Shown here piece by piece: positions 1-5,726 of a stretch of 6,009 nt of DNA. Every line of letters begins with the position of its first letter. Position 1 is the first letter of the stretch. The translations under genes were made by a program, and so were the position numbers. Source of the stretch: Candidatus Woesearchaeota archaeon (GTDB taxonomy: Archaea; Nanobdellota; Nanobdellia; Woesearchaeales; ARS49). The stretch lies in contig JAHWHT010000065.1 in assembly GCA_019323135.1 (NCBI GenBank), positions 1 to 6,009 on the forward strand, read 5' to 3'. A model generated the notes under the pieces. The model saw only the letters and a list, made by a program, of their open reading frames with translations. It searched no databases and was not told the origin of the DNA.

Positions 1-143
1 CCTTCTTGCGGAAGTATATTTCTTCTTGCACCGTTCTTAATTTTCTTATTGAATGCAAGAGTTGCAGTGTTTAACCTTCTGCGATACACATTCTTATTAA
101 CCGTAATTTCACTCGGATCAATTATGATTTCTTCAAGAGTCAT
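1..143 (-). CDS. Partial protein of unknown function, N-terminal 47 codons only
   Basis: The reading frame is open from an ATG at 143 to the left edge, so only the start of the gene is visible. It begins MTLEEIIIDPSEITVNKNVY and continues into a strongly basic stretch (RRRLNTATLAFNKKIKNGARR). The start is supported by a GAGGTG SD site 7 bases upstream. It is the last visible gene of the leftward cluster and follows the coiled-coil gene after 43 bases. That gap contains oligo-T tracts, so it may be partly separated from the genes before it. The basic segment could contact nucleic acid or acidic lipid, but this is a guess. I do not recognise a family from this fragment. Confidence 0.72.
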   Translation of the reverse strand, partial: MTLEEIIIDPSEITVNKNVYRRRLNTATLAFNKKIKNGARRNILPQE

Positions 144-150
144 TTTTGGG

Positions 151-156
151 CACCTC
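151..156 (-). promoter_or_regulatory. Shine-Dalgarno site GAGGTG of the left-edge gene
   Basis: On the minus strand GAGGTG lies 7 bases before the ATG at 143 and closely matches the archaeal/bacterial anti-SD complement GGAGGTG. It is the main reason to accept the short edge frame as a real gene. Confidence 0.7.
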
Positions 157-186
157 AAAAAAAATTTAAAATAAAAAAATAAAAAA
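157..186 (-). terminator. Oligo-T tract after the coiled-coil gene
   Basis: Directly after the TAA of the 338-residue gene the minus strand reads T6, A, T7, A, T4, AAA, T8. Archaeal RNA polymerase typically stops at U-rich runs without needing a hairpin, and no stem is visible here. The same AT-rich stretch could also supply a TATA-like element (TTTTAAATT) for the next gene, so it may be a partial terminator, a promoter, or both. Confidence 0.45.
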
Positions 187-1203
187 TTACATGCTTGTGT
201 ACAGGCTAGTTCTACGCTCTCTTGCTTTGTTGACACTTTCACCAGCAGTTCTTTTGATATCTTCTTCTTCTTTTTCTTGGTCTTGCCGGTTAGGCGTTTC
301 CTGCTGCTCTACTAATTTAGGCACGCCTTTTGTTCCGTCTCTTTGCTTTTTTAAAGCCTGGTCTACGTCTTTTTTAGCATCAAACGCTGTTTGCAAGTCT
401 TCCATAAGAAGAGCAATTAATTTACAATCTGTAATCTTGCCTTTATTGCTTTTCTTCAAAATCTTATCATAGGATTTTGCAACACGCTTATAGCCTCTTT
501 GAAGCTTGTTTACTGCACGCAGCATACACACTTGATCATTTTTGTTATCTTTCAAATCCTGCCAGTCGTCATAGTGATCATTGAAAGAATCGCTCGCAAC
601 TTCAATATCATCTTCAAGCTGTTCTATTTTGGTTTCTTTAACAGCCTTGCTTTCATCATAACCTCGGACCATCTCAATCAATTCTTCTTTTTGCTCTTTT
701 GATGGAGCAGTTTTGTAAGCTGCTTTGCATTTTTTGACTTCTTCTGATTCATAAGCAAGCTCTTTTTCTAATTCTTCTTTCTCGTTTTCTTTCTGCTCAA
801 TAATCTTGTCGCAGTCATAAACCCAGCCTTTTTCTTCAGTAATATCTTCTTCAATAGACTTTTTCTCTTCCCTATAACTGGTTTTCATTTGTTCAAGCAG
901 ACTTGCTTTTTTATCATATGCTTTTTTTGTTTTTGTCAATTCTGCTTCAGGGCTTGTAAGTCCTACTGTATAGCATAACTTAAGCATTGTCTGTTGAATA
1001 GGTGTTTTATCCTTAAAAGTAAGATCTCGTATGCTGTCAGTTCCTTCATACATTTTTAATATTTCATCTACGGTTACAGATTTGTCTTTGTTTTTTTGAA
1101 GAATTTCTGCTTCTCTATCTGGATCAACTCCTGGATTCATAACTCTATCTTCAATATCTTTCATATCTTGACCATCATACATGGCTTGTGCTGTGGTTGT
1201 CAT
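187..1203 (-). CDS. Coiled-coil protein of unknown function, 338 aa
   Basis: This predicted soluble, highly charged protein has no signal peptide or membrane segment. Residues about 85 to 215 are dominated by Glu, Lys and Asp with regularly spaced hydrophobics, typical of a long coiled coil. A Pro-containing break near 166 to 169 splits it into two helices. Residues 225 to 290 form a second helical part that is less acidic. The tail from about 295 is low-complexity and charged (QDQEKEEEDIKR), probably disordered. Cysteines lie at 77, 131, 159, 227 and 260. The ATG at 1203 has a GGAGGT SD site 8 bases upstream. It follows the 149-residue membrane protein after 16 bases, so co-transcription is very likely. 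Its role may be a cytoplasmic scaffold or filament-like partner of the small membrane proteins, which is inference. SMC- or PspA-like families were considered, but no diagnostic motif is visible. Confidence 0.85.
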   Translation of the reverse strand: MTTTAQAMYDGQDMKDIEDRVMNPGVDPDREAEILQKNKDKSVTVDEILKMYEGTDSIRDLTFKDKTPIQQTMLKLCYTVGLTSPEAELTKTKKAYDKKASLLEQMKTSYREEKKSIEEDITEEKGWVYDCDKIIEQKENEKEELEKELAYESEEVKKCKAAYKTAPSKEQKEELIEMVRGYDESKAVKETKIEQLEDDIEVASDSFNDHYDDWQDLKDNKNDQVCMLRAVNKLQRGYKRVAKSYDKILKKSNKGKITDCKLIALLMEDLQTAFDAKKDVDQALKKQRDGTKGVPKLVEQQETPNRQDQEKEEEDIKRTAGESVNKARERRTSLYTSM

Positions 1204-1211
1204 TTTATTTT

Positions 1212-1217
1212 ACCTCC
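1212..1217 (-). promoter_or_regulatory. Shine-Dalgarno site GGAGGT of the coiled-coil gene
   Basis: A perfect GGAGGT core lies 8 bases before the ATG at 1203, inside the 16-base gap after the preceding gene's TGA. It fixes the start and suggests efficient independent initiation within the polycistronic message. Confidence 0.75.
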
Positions 1218-1219
1218 AT

Positions 1220-1669
1220 TCATTCTACTTGATTATTTTCTTGCTCGTATGTTTTTATCAACAAATCGAGCTTTTTCAGCTTTTCTTGAGCTGTAGTGTT
1301 GTTTGGTTCTTGTTCTATCAAATCCACGTACTCTTGTTTTTGTTTATTCAGAACAGTTCCAATGTCTTGTTCTTTTTCGCTGTTTGTAAAAGAATCAGCA
1401 AACTTGACAAGCTGGTTAGTGTGATATTCTGCTCTTGTACTGACTGTTTCTGTGACGTTTGCAACAGTGTTTTTTACTTCTGCAGAATTTGCTGCACCAT
1501 GATATTCTGCAACTCCCACCAATGTTCCAACCATTGTTGCTGCATACAAGACTTTTCCTGCAAAACTGTTTTTTACACGACTGATTATTCCTGGTTTTTC
1601 GTCATGATTAAGCAGTTTTTTAGCTTCCTTGAGCTGGTAAGCCTTTATGTCTTCTATTGTTCTTGCCAT
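1220..1669 (-). CDS. Single-pass membrane protein of unknown function, 149 aa
   Basis: The protein starts with a charged head of about 35 residues (MARTIEDIKAYQLKEAKKLL). One hydrophobic segment follows at about 38 to 56 (VLYAATMVGTLVGVA). Lys and Arg just before it (SRVKNSFAGK) favour an N-inside, C-outside orientation by the positive-inside rule. The C-terminal part of about 90 residues is polar. Residues 110 to 147 are rich in Lys, Glu, Gln and Leu and look helical, perhaps a short coiled coil. An AAGGAGGG SD site lies 5 bases upstream of the ATG. The gene sits between another small membrane protein (74-base gap) and the coiled-coil gene (16-base gap). Head, single anchor and helical tail match the layout of the two genes before it, though no clear sequence similarity is visible by eye. 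Family not recognised. Confidence 0.83.
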   Translation of the reverse strand: MARTIEDIKAYQLKEAKKLLNHDEKPGIISRVKNSFAGKVLYAATMVGTLVGVAEYHGAANSAEVKNTVANVTETVSTRAEYHTNQLVKFADSFTNSEKEQDIGTVLNKQKQEYVDLIEQEPNNTTAQEKLKKLDLLIKTYEQENNQVE

Positions 1670-1674
1670 TTTTT

Positions 1675-1682
1675 CCCTCCTT
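1675..1682 (-). promoter_or_regulatory. Shine-Dalgarno site of the 149-aa gene
   Basis: The minus strand reads AAGGAGGG, ending 5 bases before the ATG at 1669. This is the strongest SD match in the left cluster and settles the start codon. Confidence 0.72.
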
Positions 1683-1743
1683 GAAATTGTATAGCTATCG
1701 CTAATTTAATCACATTTTGTGAACTTGATTCAGTTGAATTTAT

Positions 1744-2139
1744 TCAATCTGTGCTGTATTCAGTATATTTTTGATCTTTCTTAAGCAAATCAAGCAAATT
1801 TTCTTTTTTCAAATATCTTGAAAGCTTTTCTTCAACTTTTTGATCAATCTTTTTATCAATTGATTCACCCATAATCGCTTCAGCAGCAGCAGTCCTTATC
1901 TGCTTGTCAATTGAGTCAGTGACGTAATCTTGAGGTTGTTTGTATTTATTCATCTGGGTTGTTTCAACAATTTCCTGCTTAGTTTCAGGCTTTTGCAGTG
2001 ATTTAAGGTATGAAACCGCTGAGTAAGTGTTGAGAGAAACATTAATCGCTCCATAAAGAGCTAAACCATAAAATGCAGTATTTGTAACTGCTTTGACGCC
2101 GAATTTAATCAAACTTATTGGTGATTTTATCAAACCCAT
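1744..2139 (-). CDS. Small membrane-anchored protein of unknown function, 131 aa
   Basis: The N-terminal 48 residues are hydrophobic with scattered Lys (MGLIKSPISLIKFGVKAVTN). The best membrane segment is at about 18 to 38 (VTNTAFYGLALYGAINVSL), flanked by Lys16 and Lys46/Lys50. The rest is charged and helical. Residues 78 to 125 hold repeated Asp-Lys and Glu-Lys pairs (SIDKKIDQKVEEKLSRYLKK) consistent with an amphipathic helix or short coiled coil. The TAA of the preceding gene overlaps the ATG here by one base (TAATG), so translation is probably coupled; a GAGAGGG SD lies 7 bases upstream at 2147 to 2153. Orientation is less clear than for its neighbours. Family not recognised. Confidence 0.82.
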   Translation of the reverse strand: MGLIKSPISLIKFGVKAVTNTAFYGLALYGAINVSLNTYSAVSYLKSLQKPETKQEIVETTQMNKYKQPQDYVTDSIDKQIRTAAAEAIMGESIDKKIDQKVEEKLSRYLKKENLLDLLKKDQKYTEYSTD

Positions 2140-2480
2140 TATTTATCCCTCTCATTTTCCTGCCTGATCTGGCTTTCTAAAAACCAAGCTCTTGCAGAGT
2201 ATGAATTTTCTTCATCTAACATATCATGTTTAGCAACGTTATAGACAACCCGCGCCCGTTCCTGAGGCGCGAGCTGCATAATCGCTTGTTCTAATTGCTT
2301 TGGGGGTGTGTTTGTTGCCGCCTCTTTTGAGCCTGAACATGTTGATAACATAGTCATTAAACCTGCGCCGGCTGCAAATGCTGCTGCGGCTTGTATCAAC
2401 TTTTTCTTGAGTGATGTTTCTTCAATGTATTTTTCGTTTAATTTTTCCACCATTGTAGGGGCTGTTTCATATTGATTCAT
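2139..2480 (-). CDS. Single-pass membrane protein of unknown function, first gene of the leftward operon
   Basis: From the ATG at 2480 the protein has 113 residues. A charged head (MNQYETAPTMVEKLNEKYIE, then SLKKK) is followed by an Ala/Gly-rich membrane segment at about 28 to 48 (LIQAAAAFAAGAGLMTML). A Ser/Thr/Pro linker (STCSGSKEAATNTPP) and a helical, charged C-terminal half come next. Basic residues before the segment suggest N-inside topology. An in-frame GTG at 2492 could add four residues (MVDK). Neither start has a good SD, so the choice is uncertain; with the TATA box at 2527 to 2535 the message would have a leader of only about 12 to 25 bases. It overlaps the next gene by one base and leads the operon. 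The single Cys after the segment is not in a convincing lipobox. Family not recognised. Confidence 0.8.
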   Translation of the reverse strand: MNQYETAPTMVEKLNEKYIEETSLKKKLIQAAAAFAAGAGLMTMLSTCSGSKEAATNTPPKQLEQAIMQLAPQERARVVYNVAKHDMLDEENSYSARAWFLESQIRQENERDK

Positions 2481-2526
2481 TTTATCGACCACAAATGTTT
2501 TTGATATTCATTAGTAGGGTATAGGA

Positions 2527-2535
2527 TAATATAAA
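2527..2535 (-). promoter_or_regulatory. TATA box of the leftward operon
   Basis: The minus strand reads TTTATATTA, close to the archaeal TATA consensus. Transcription would be expected to start about 25 bases downstream, near 2505, shortly before the first gene's start. The bases just upstream (CTCAGG) are a poor match to an A-rich, purine-rich TFB element (BRE), so basal strength may be modest. Confidence 0.6.
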
Positions 2536-2542
2536 CCTGAGT

Positions 2543-2561
2543 TGTTGTGCTAGGCACAACA
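2543..2561. promoter_or_regulatory. Inverted repeat, candidate operator or activator site
   Basis: TGTTGTGC and GCACAACA form a perfect 8-bp inverted repeat around a 3-base TAG centre. It ends 7 bases upstream of the leftward TATA box, where archaeal activators and repressors often bind beside the TFB contact. Such a short symmetric site suits a dimeric winged-helix or helix-turn-helix regulator. As RNA it could also form a hairpin, but no known message is expected to cross it. Confidence 0.45.
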
Positions 2562-2691
2562 GATTTTGTTATTTCTTTGTTTTTTTAATGGATAAATTTC
2601 TTTATATGTTTTTCTTATAATTTTTCGAAGAATTTTCGAGTTTATTTAGGTTGATTTTAGTATACTTTATGGTTAGAGTAGGCAATACTAG

Positions 2692-2706
2692 CAAAAGTTT
2701 TTTAAA
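2692..2706 (+). promoter_or_regulatory. TATA/BRE-like promoter of the 185-aa gene
   Basis: CAAAAG followed by TTTTTTAAA resembles an A-rich BRE joined to a TATA box. A start about 26 bases downstream, near 2729, would give a leader of about 15 bases that still contains the SD site. TATACTTTA at 2661 to 2669 is an alternative box further upstream. Confidence 0.42.
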
Positions 2707-2731
2707 CACAAATCAGTTTTTTTGGGTTTAA

Positions 2732-2738
2732 GGGTGAG
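2732..2738 (+). promoter_or_regulatory. Shine-Dalgarno site deciding a GTG start
   Basis: GGGTGAG matches part of the GGTGATC-type anti-SD complement and ends 5 bases before GTG 2744. The next in-frame Met is 30 residues downstream, so this site is the reason to accept GTG as the start. Confidence 0.6.
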
Positions 2739-2743
2739 ATAAA

Positions 2744-3301
2744 GTGGGAGAAGAATTAACATTAACAGAAATAGAAAAAATACTTGAATCATATAAAGAT
2801 ACTGCAGTTGAGGGATTCTATGTTACTGGACATATGCTTGATGATAAGTTAGATGAGCAAGGATCTACGTTTGAGTATGTTCAAGGATTGGTTGATAATT
2901 TTAGCGCAAGTATTGCCACTAAGAAAATAGAGACAAATTACGTTGTTGTGCCTGAAAATAAAGGATATCATCATAAGATAAGCTTGAAAGCAATTGGTGC
3001 GGGCGGTGATGCGGCACACGATATCACAATCAATTATTTTGTAATAGATACTGCGGCAGAAGAAGCAGAGAAAGAAAAATTACAAGAACTTCTTGATGAA
3101 AATGATCCAATGGTTTTTGAGAGTGAACATGCAGAACATGGAATTTTAGATGCGCGAGTTGTAGATAAACAGGGATTTGCTGCAAACATTGGTGCAATGT
3201 TTGGTTATGTTATTTCTGGATTTGATAAAGATTATGCTCGACTTTGTGGTGTGCGTTGCGCAGCTTTAGCTGAAAAGGTTTTTGGAAAGAAAAAAGAATA
3301 A
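2744..3301 (+). CDS. Acidic soluble protein of unknown function, 185 aa
   Basis: The protein begins at GTG and ends in a Lys-rich tail (FGKKKE). It has no signal peptide or membrane segment. The N-terminal helix (residues 5 to 20) leads into an alternating hydrophobic/polar region at about 60 to 103 (KIETNYVVVP, HKISLKAIGA, DITINYFVID) that looks like several beta strands. An acidic Glu/Lys helix follows at 104 to 120, then a C-terminal part with Gly/Ala-rich helices (GFAANIGAMFGYVISGF) and a Cys168-x3-Cys172 pair near the end. Histidines at 30, 76, 77, 92, 129 and 132 are notable but form no clear metal motif. It is divergent from the unknown membrane-protein operon, sharing its regulatory gap, and its stop lies 2 bases from that of the convergent permease. 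Family not recognised. Confidence 0.85.
   Translation: MGEELTLTEIEKILESYKDTAVEGFYVTGHMLDDKLDEQGSTFEYVQGLVDNFSASIATKKIETNYVVVPENKGYHHKISLKAIGAGGDAAHDITINYFVIDTAAEEAEKEKLQELLDENDPMVFESEHAEHGILDARVVDKQGFAANIGAMFGYVISGFDKDYARLCGVRCAALAEKVFGKKKE
3284..3301 (-). terminator. T-rich terminator of the permease operon inside the neighbouring gene
   Basis: On the minus strand the bases just past the second permease's TAG read TTATTCTTTTTTCTTTCC. This U-rich run fits an intrinsic archaeal terminator. It is the complement of the codons for the Lys-rich tail of the convergent 185-residue gene. Confidence 0.4.
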
Positions 3302-3303
3302 TT

Positions 3304-4509
3304 CTATTCGTATCTCAAAGCATCGACAGGTTTTAGTTTGCTTGCTTGTCTTGCAGGCAATACTCCTGCAATAGAACCGATTATGAAAGAGAATGCTAAT
3401 GCACCGACAATAAGATACCACGGAAAGTATGCTTTAAGTATGCCCAGGCCTGCTTGAGCAGCGGCAAGTTCAACTAACTTACTCATGGCCATTCCAATAA
3501 GTATGCCTACTGTCCCTCCAACTAAGCCTAAAAACCCTGATTCTATCAAAAACAGCAATAAAATATCAGAATTTCTTGCGCCGATAGCTTTCATGACACC
3601 AATTTCATTAGTTCTCTGCAAAACTGCAGTATACATAGTGTTCATTATGCCAACGCCTCCAACAATTAAAGAGATAGAGGCAATGCCAATCAAGACACCT
3701 TGAACAATTGCGAAAATACTTGAAAAGGATTCCATCAGTTCTTCAAAAGTCTGCAGATTAAAATCTTCTTCTCCTTCGTCAACGTCTCTATGTCTTCTTA
3801 GTGTTCTCTTTACAGAAGCTGCAATAGCAGAAATATCTTCTCCTTCTACGACTTCTGCCATAATTACAGAATATTGATTGTTTGCATCAAACATTTCGTT
3901 GGCAGTATCTAATGGAATAAGCAAACTAGAATCATCATCTGGATTACCAATTGATTCCATCTGGCCGACAATCTCAAACTTATATCCTTCAATTTCAATC
4001 TTGTCACCAACATTAACTGCCTTATCAAAAACATCTGCTTGTGAAAACCTAATCCCTGCAACTGCTTTGTATTTATCACCGCGCTTGATATCCCTGCCCT
4101 TAGCTATCTTGAAATTACTAGTGTCAACTATTATTTTTTTAGAGTCATCTGTAGGTATGCCTGCAACCCAGGTATATTCATTTTCAGAACCAAATTTAAT
4201 TTTGCCAACTTTTTGCATTATGCCGCCAGCATCTTTGATACCTCTGGCGTTTTTAATTACATTTAAATCACTTTTATCAATTACAACTGTAGAACCAATA
4301 CCAAACATTCCGCCTGCAGGATAAACAAGAATCTTGTTAGTGCCCATTGCCTGGAATTGATCTGTAATAGCTTTTTCTAGGCCTTGTCCAAGAGAGACAA
4401 GACTGACAACTGCTGCAATACCTATGAAAATGCCGAGCATTGTCAAAAAAGTACGCATTCTTCTTGATTTCAGGCTCTTGAATGAAAATGTGAAATAATC
4501 TTTAATCAT
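3304..4509 (-). CDS. MacB/FtsX-type ABC transporter permease, second paralog (401 aa)
   Basis: The layout is that of a MacB-type ABC permease with four membrane segments. An N-terminal cytoplasmic helix (IKDYFTFSFKSLKSRRMRT) leads to TM1 at about 21 to 42. A large extracytoplasmic MacB-PCD-like domain spans 45 to 260, then TM2 at 264 to 288, TM3 at 316 to 344 and TM4 at 363 to 385. Between TM2 and TM3 lies the typical signature GIMNTMYTAVLQRTNEIGVM then KAIGARNSD, the part that contacts the ATPase. The end PARQASKLKPVDALRYE is the usual FtsX-domain tail. It overlaps the upstream paralog by ATGA and has a GAGGGGTGG SD at 4513 to 4521. In this superfamily the permease couples ATP hydrolysis to movement of its extracytoplasmic domain, for export or for acting on envelope proteins; the substrate is unknown. 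No ATP-binding domain is fused. Likely partner: the preceding paralog. Confidence 0.93.
   Translation of the reverse strand: MIKDYFTFSFKSLKSRRMRTFLTMLGIFIGIAAVVSLVSLGQGLEKAITDQFQAMGTNKILVYPAGGMFGIGSTVVIDKSDLNVIKNARGIKDAGGIMQKVGKIKFGSENEYTWVAGIPTDDSKKIIVDTSNFKIAKGRDIKRGDKYKAVAGIRFSQADVFDKAVNVGDKIEIEGYKFEIVGQMESIGNPDDDSSLLIPLDTANEMFDANNQYSVIMAEVVEGEDISAIAASVKRTLRRHRDVDEGEEDFNLQTFEELMESFSSIFAIVQGVLIGIASISLIVGGVGIMNTMYTAVLQRTNEIGVMKAIGARNSDILLLFLIESGFLGLVGGTVGILIGMAMSKLVELAAAQAGLGILKAYFPWYLIVGALAFSFIIGSIAGVLPARQASKLKPVDALRYE
3628..3651. repeat. 24-bp block identical in the two permease genes, copy 1
   Basis: This stretch encodes the GIMNTMYT part of the permease signature and is identical over 24 bases to 4833 to 4856. 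Selection on the protein motif explains most of it, but synonymous positions also match. That could reflect a fairly recent duplication, local gene conversion, or chance codon agreement. Confidence 0.6.
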
Positions 4510-5726
4510 TTTCCACCCCTCAAAGCATCGACTGGATTCATTAAACTAGCCTGTCTTGCAGGCAATATTCCGCTTAAGGTTCCTACAAAATATGAAAATG
4601 CAAGTGCGCCAATGATTAACCACGGACTAAAGTTTGCGTGAAATATATCTGCGCCAAGACCTTGTGCAAGAAGCTCTCCTATCTTTGCAATGCCTAATCC
4701 TAGCAATACTCCAACGATTCCTCCTGCTAAACCAAGAATGCCTGATTCAAAAATAAAAATAGCCAGTACGCTAGAATTTCTTGCGCCAATAGCTTTCATT
4801 ATACCAATCTCTTTTGTTCTCTCGAGAACAGTAGTATACATAGTGTTCATTATGCCGATGCCGCCTACAATTAAACTAATTGCAGCAATGCCGACTACAA
4901 CAATCGTGACAATACTGAGAATATCATTAAGCTGGCCAATGGTCTGCTCTGCAGTCTGGACTGTAAAATCTTCTTCATCTTCATCAACATCCCTAAACTG
5001 CCGCAAATCCTTTTCAATACGTTCTGCGACAACACTTGGTACTTCTGAAGCAGTAGTCAGCGCGAAAATAGTTGAAATCTCTTCTGGTTCTTCATAAATT
5101 TCTCTTGCAATATCAATAGGAATTCTAATCAAAGAATCATGCATGCCTGTGCCTGCTTTTTTCTGAATACCGACAACTCTGAATTCAATGCCATTAATTT
5201 CCAGCTTGCCGCCTATGTCAATGTCTTTTTCAAAATCATCATGTGCAATATTATATCCAATAACTGCTTTATACTTGTCGCCTTTTTTTAATTGTCTTCC
5301 TTCTTCAATATCCAAATAAGAAGTACGTTTTGTTATCTCTTCTGCATCTTTATCAGCATCATAACCCCAGACACTCATATATTTAGCTTCATCCTTGAAT
5401 CTGACTTGCCCTGTTTTGGAGACAGTCCCTGTTGCAACATCAACACCTCGAACTTTTCTGACCACATCTAAATCATCTTCAGTCATTATTCCAGAAGAAA
5501 GGGTGCCGCCTTCTGGACCAAACTGGCCAGAACCTGGTGTAATCATAATTCTATTTTTGCCAATTCTCTCAAATTCTGCATTAATCGACGTTTGCATACC
5601 TTGGCCTAGGGAAATAAGACTAACTACTGCAGTAATACCAATAAATATTCCAATCATAGTCAGCCAGGTCCGCATAGAGCGGCCTTTAAGACTACGAAAG
5701 GCAAGTAAAAAATAATCTAAAATCAT
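4506..5726 (-). CDS. MacB/FtsX-type ABC transporter permease, first paralog (406 aa)
   Basis: The architecture equals that of the downstream gene. A cytoplasmic N-terminal helix (MILDYFLLAFRSLKGRSMRT) is followed by TM1 at about 21 to 42, an extracytoplasmic MacB-PCD-like domain at 45 to 265, TM2 at 268 to 291, TM3 at 319 to 346 and TM4 at 367 to 390. The ATPase-contact signature reads GIMNTMYTTVLERTKEIGIM then KAIGARNSS, and the tail is PARQASLMNPVDALRGGK. Start and stop overlap both neighbours by ATGA. Upstream there is no clear SD, only an A-rich stretch, so translation probably relies on coupling to the COG1361-like gene. The two permeases are full-length and clearly paralogous, most alike in the TM1 and FtsX parts and least alike in the extracytoplasmic domain. 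That suits a heterodimer. The required ATPase is not in the window and may lie upstream beyond the right edge. Confidence 0.93.
   Translation of the reverse strand: MILDYFLLAFRSLKGRSMRTWLTMIGIFIGITAVVSLISLGQGMQTSINAEFERIGKNRIMITPGSGQFGPEGGTLSSGIMTEDDLDVVRKVRGVDVATGTVSKTGQVRFKDEAKYMSVWGYDADKDAEEITKRTSYLDIEEGRQLKKGDKYKAVIGYNIAHDDFEKDIDIGGKLEINGIEFRVVGIQKKAGTGMHDSLIRIPIDIAREIYEEPEEISTIFALTTASEVPSVVAERIEKDLRQFRDVDEDEEDFTVQTAEQTIGQLNDILSIVTIVVVGIAAISLIVGGIGIMNTMYTTVLERTKEIGIMKAIGARNSSVLAIFIFESGILGLAGGIVGVLLGLGIAKIGELLAQGLGADIFHANFSPWLIIGALAFSYFVGTLSGILPARQASLMNPVDALRGGK
4833..4856. repeat. 24-bp block identical in the two permease genes, copy 2
   Basis: Identical to 3628 to 3651 and located at the same codons (GIMNTMYT) of the first permease. 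A shorter 15-base match (AGAATTTCTTGCGCC, coding for the GARNS part) also occurs in both genes, near 3569 and 4773. Confidence 0.6.

Larger units (their letters stand above)
2481..2743. other. Divergent intergenic regulatory region
   Basis: This AT-rich gap separates the leftward operon from the rightward 185-residue gene. It holds a leftward TATA box (2527 to 2535), a perfect inverted repeat (2543 to 2561), T-rich runs (2564 to 2587) and a rightward TATA-like element with an A-rich flank (2692 to 2706). A short direct repeat of TTTTCGA occurs at 2622 to 2628 and 2633 to 2639. No tRNA-like fold, coding frame with an SD, or long repeat was seen. Confidence 0.6.

Noticed and set aside
191..1684. 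Open plus-strand frames at 191-472, 499-702, 1096-1296 and 1181-1684
   Set aside because: They lie antisense to charged, SD-preceded minus-strand genes. Their Phe/Leu/Ser/Cys-rich products are what the complement of Lys/Glu-rich coding sequence gives, and none has a convincing SD.
1670..1743. Internal promoter or hairpin between the 131-aa and 149-aa genes (ATTAAATTA at 1702-1710; CACATTTTGTG at 1711-1721)
   Set aside because: The TATA match is weak and would start transcription within or beside the SD site. The repeat has only 4-bp arms, common by chance in AT-rich DNA.
2300..2350. Possible lipoprotein lipobox (MLSTCSG) in the first membrane protein
   Set aside because: The residue before Cys is Thr, which does not fit the usual Gly/Ala/Ser position, and about 28 or more charged residues precede the hydrophobic segment, unlike a signal peptide.
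2543..2587. Hairpin plus T-rich run resembling a rho-independent terminator on the plus strand
   Set aside because: No plus-strand gene ends upstream of it, and the repeat is placed next to the leftward TATA box, so an operator role is more likely.
3485..5715. Open plus-strand frames at 3485-3703, 3878-4324, 4690-5097 and 5395-5715
   Set aside because: They are antisense to the two clear ABC permease genes and have Pro/Ile/Ser-rich, family-less products, typical shadows.
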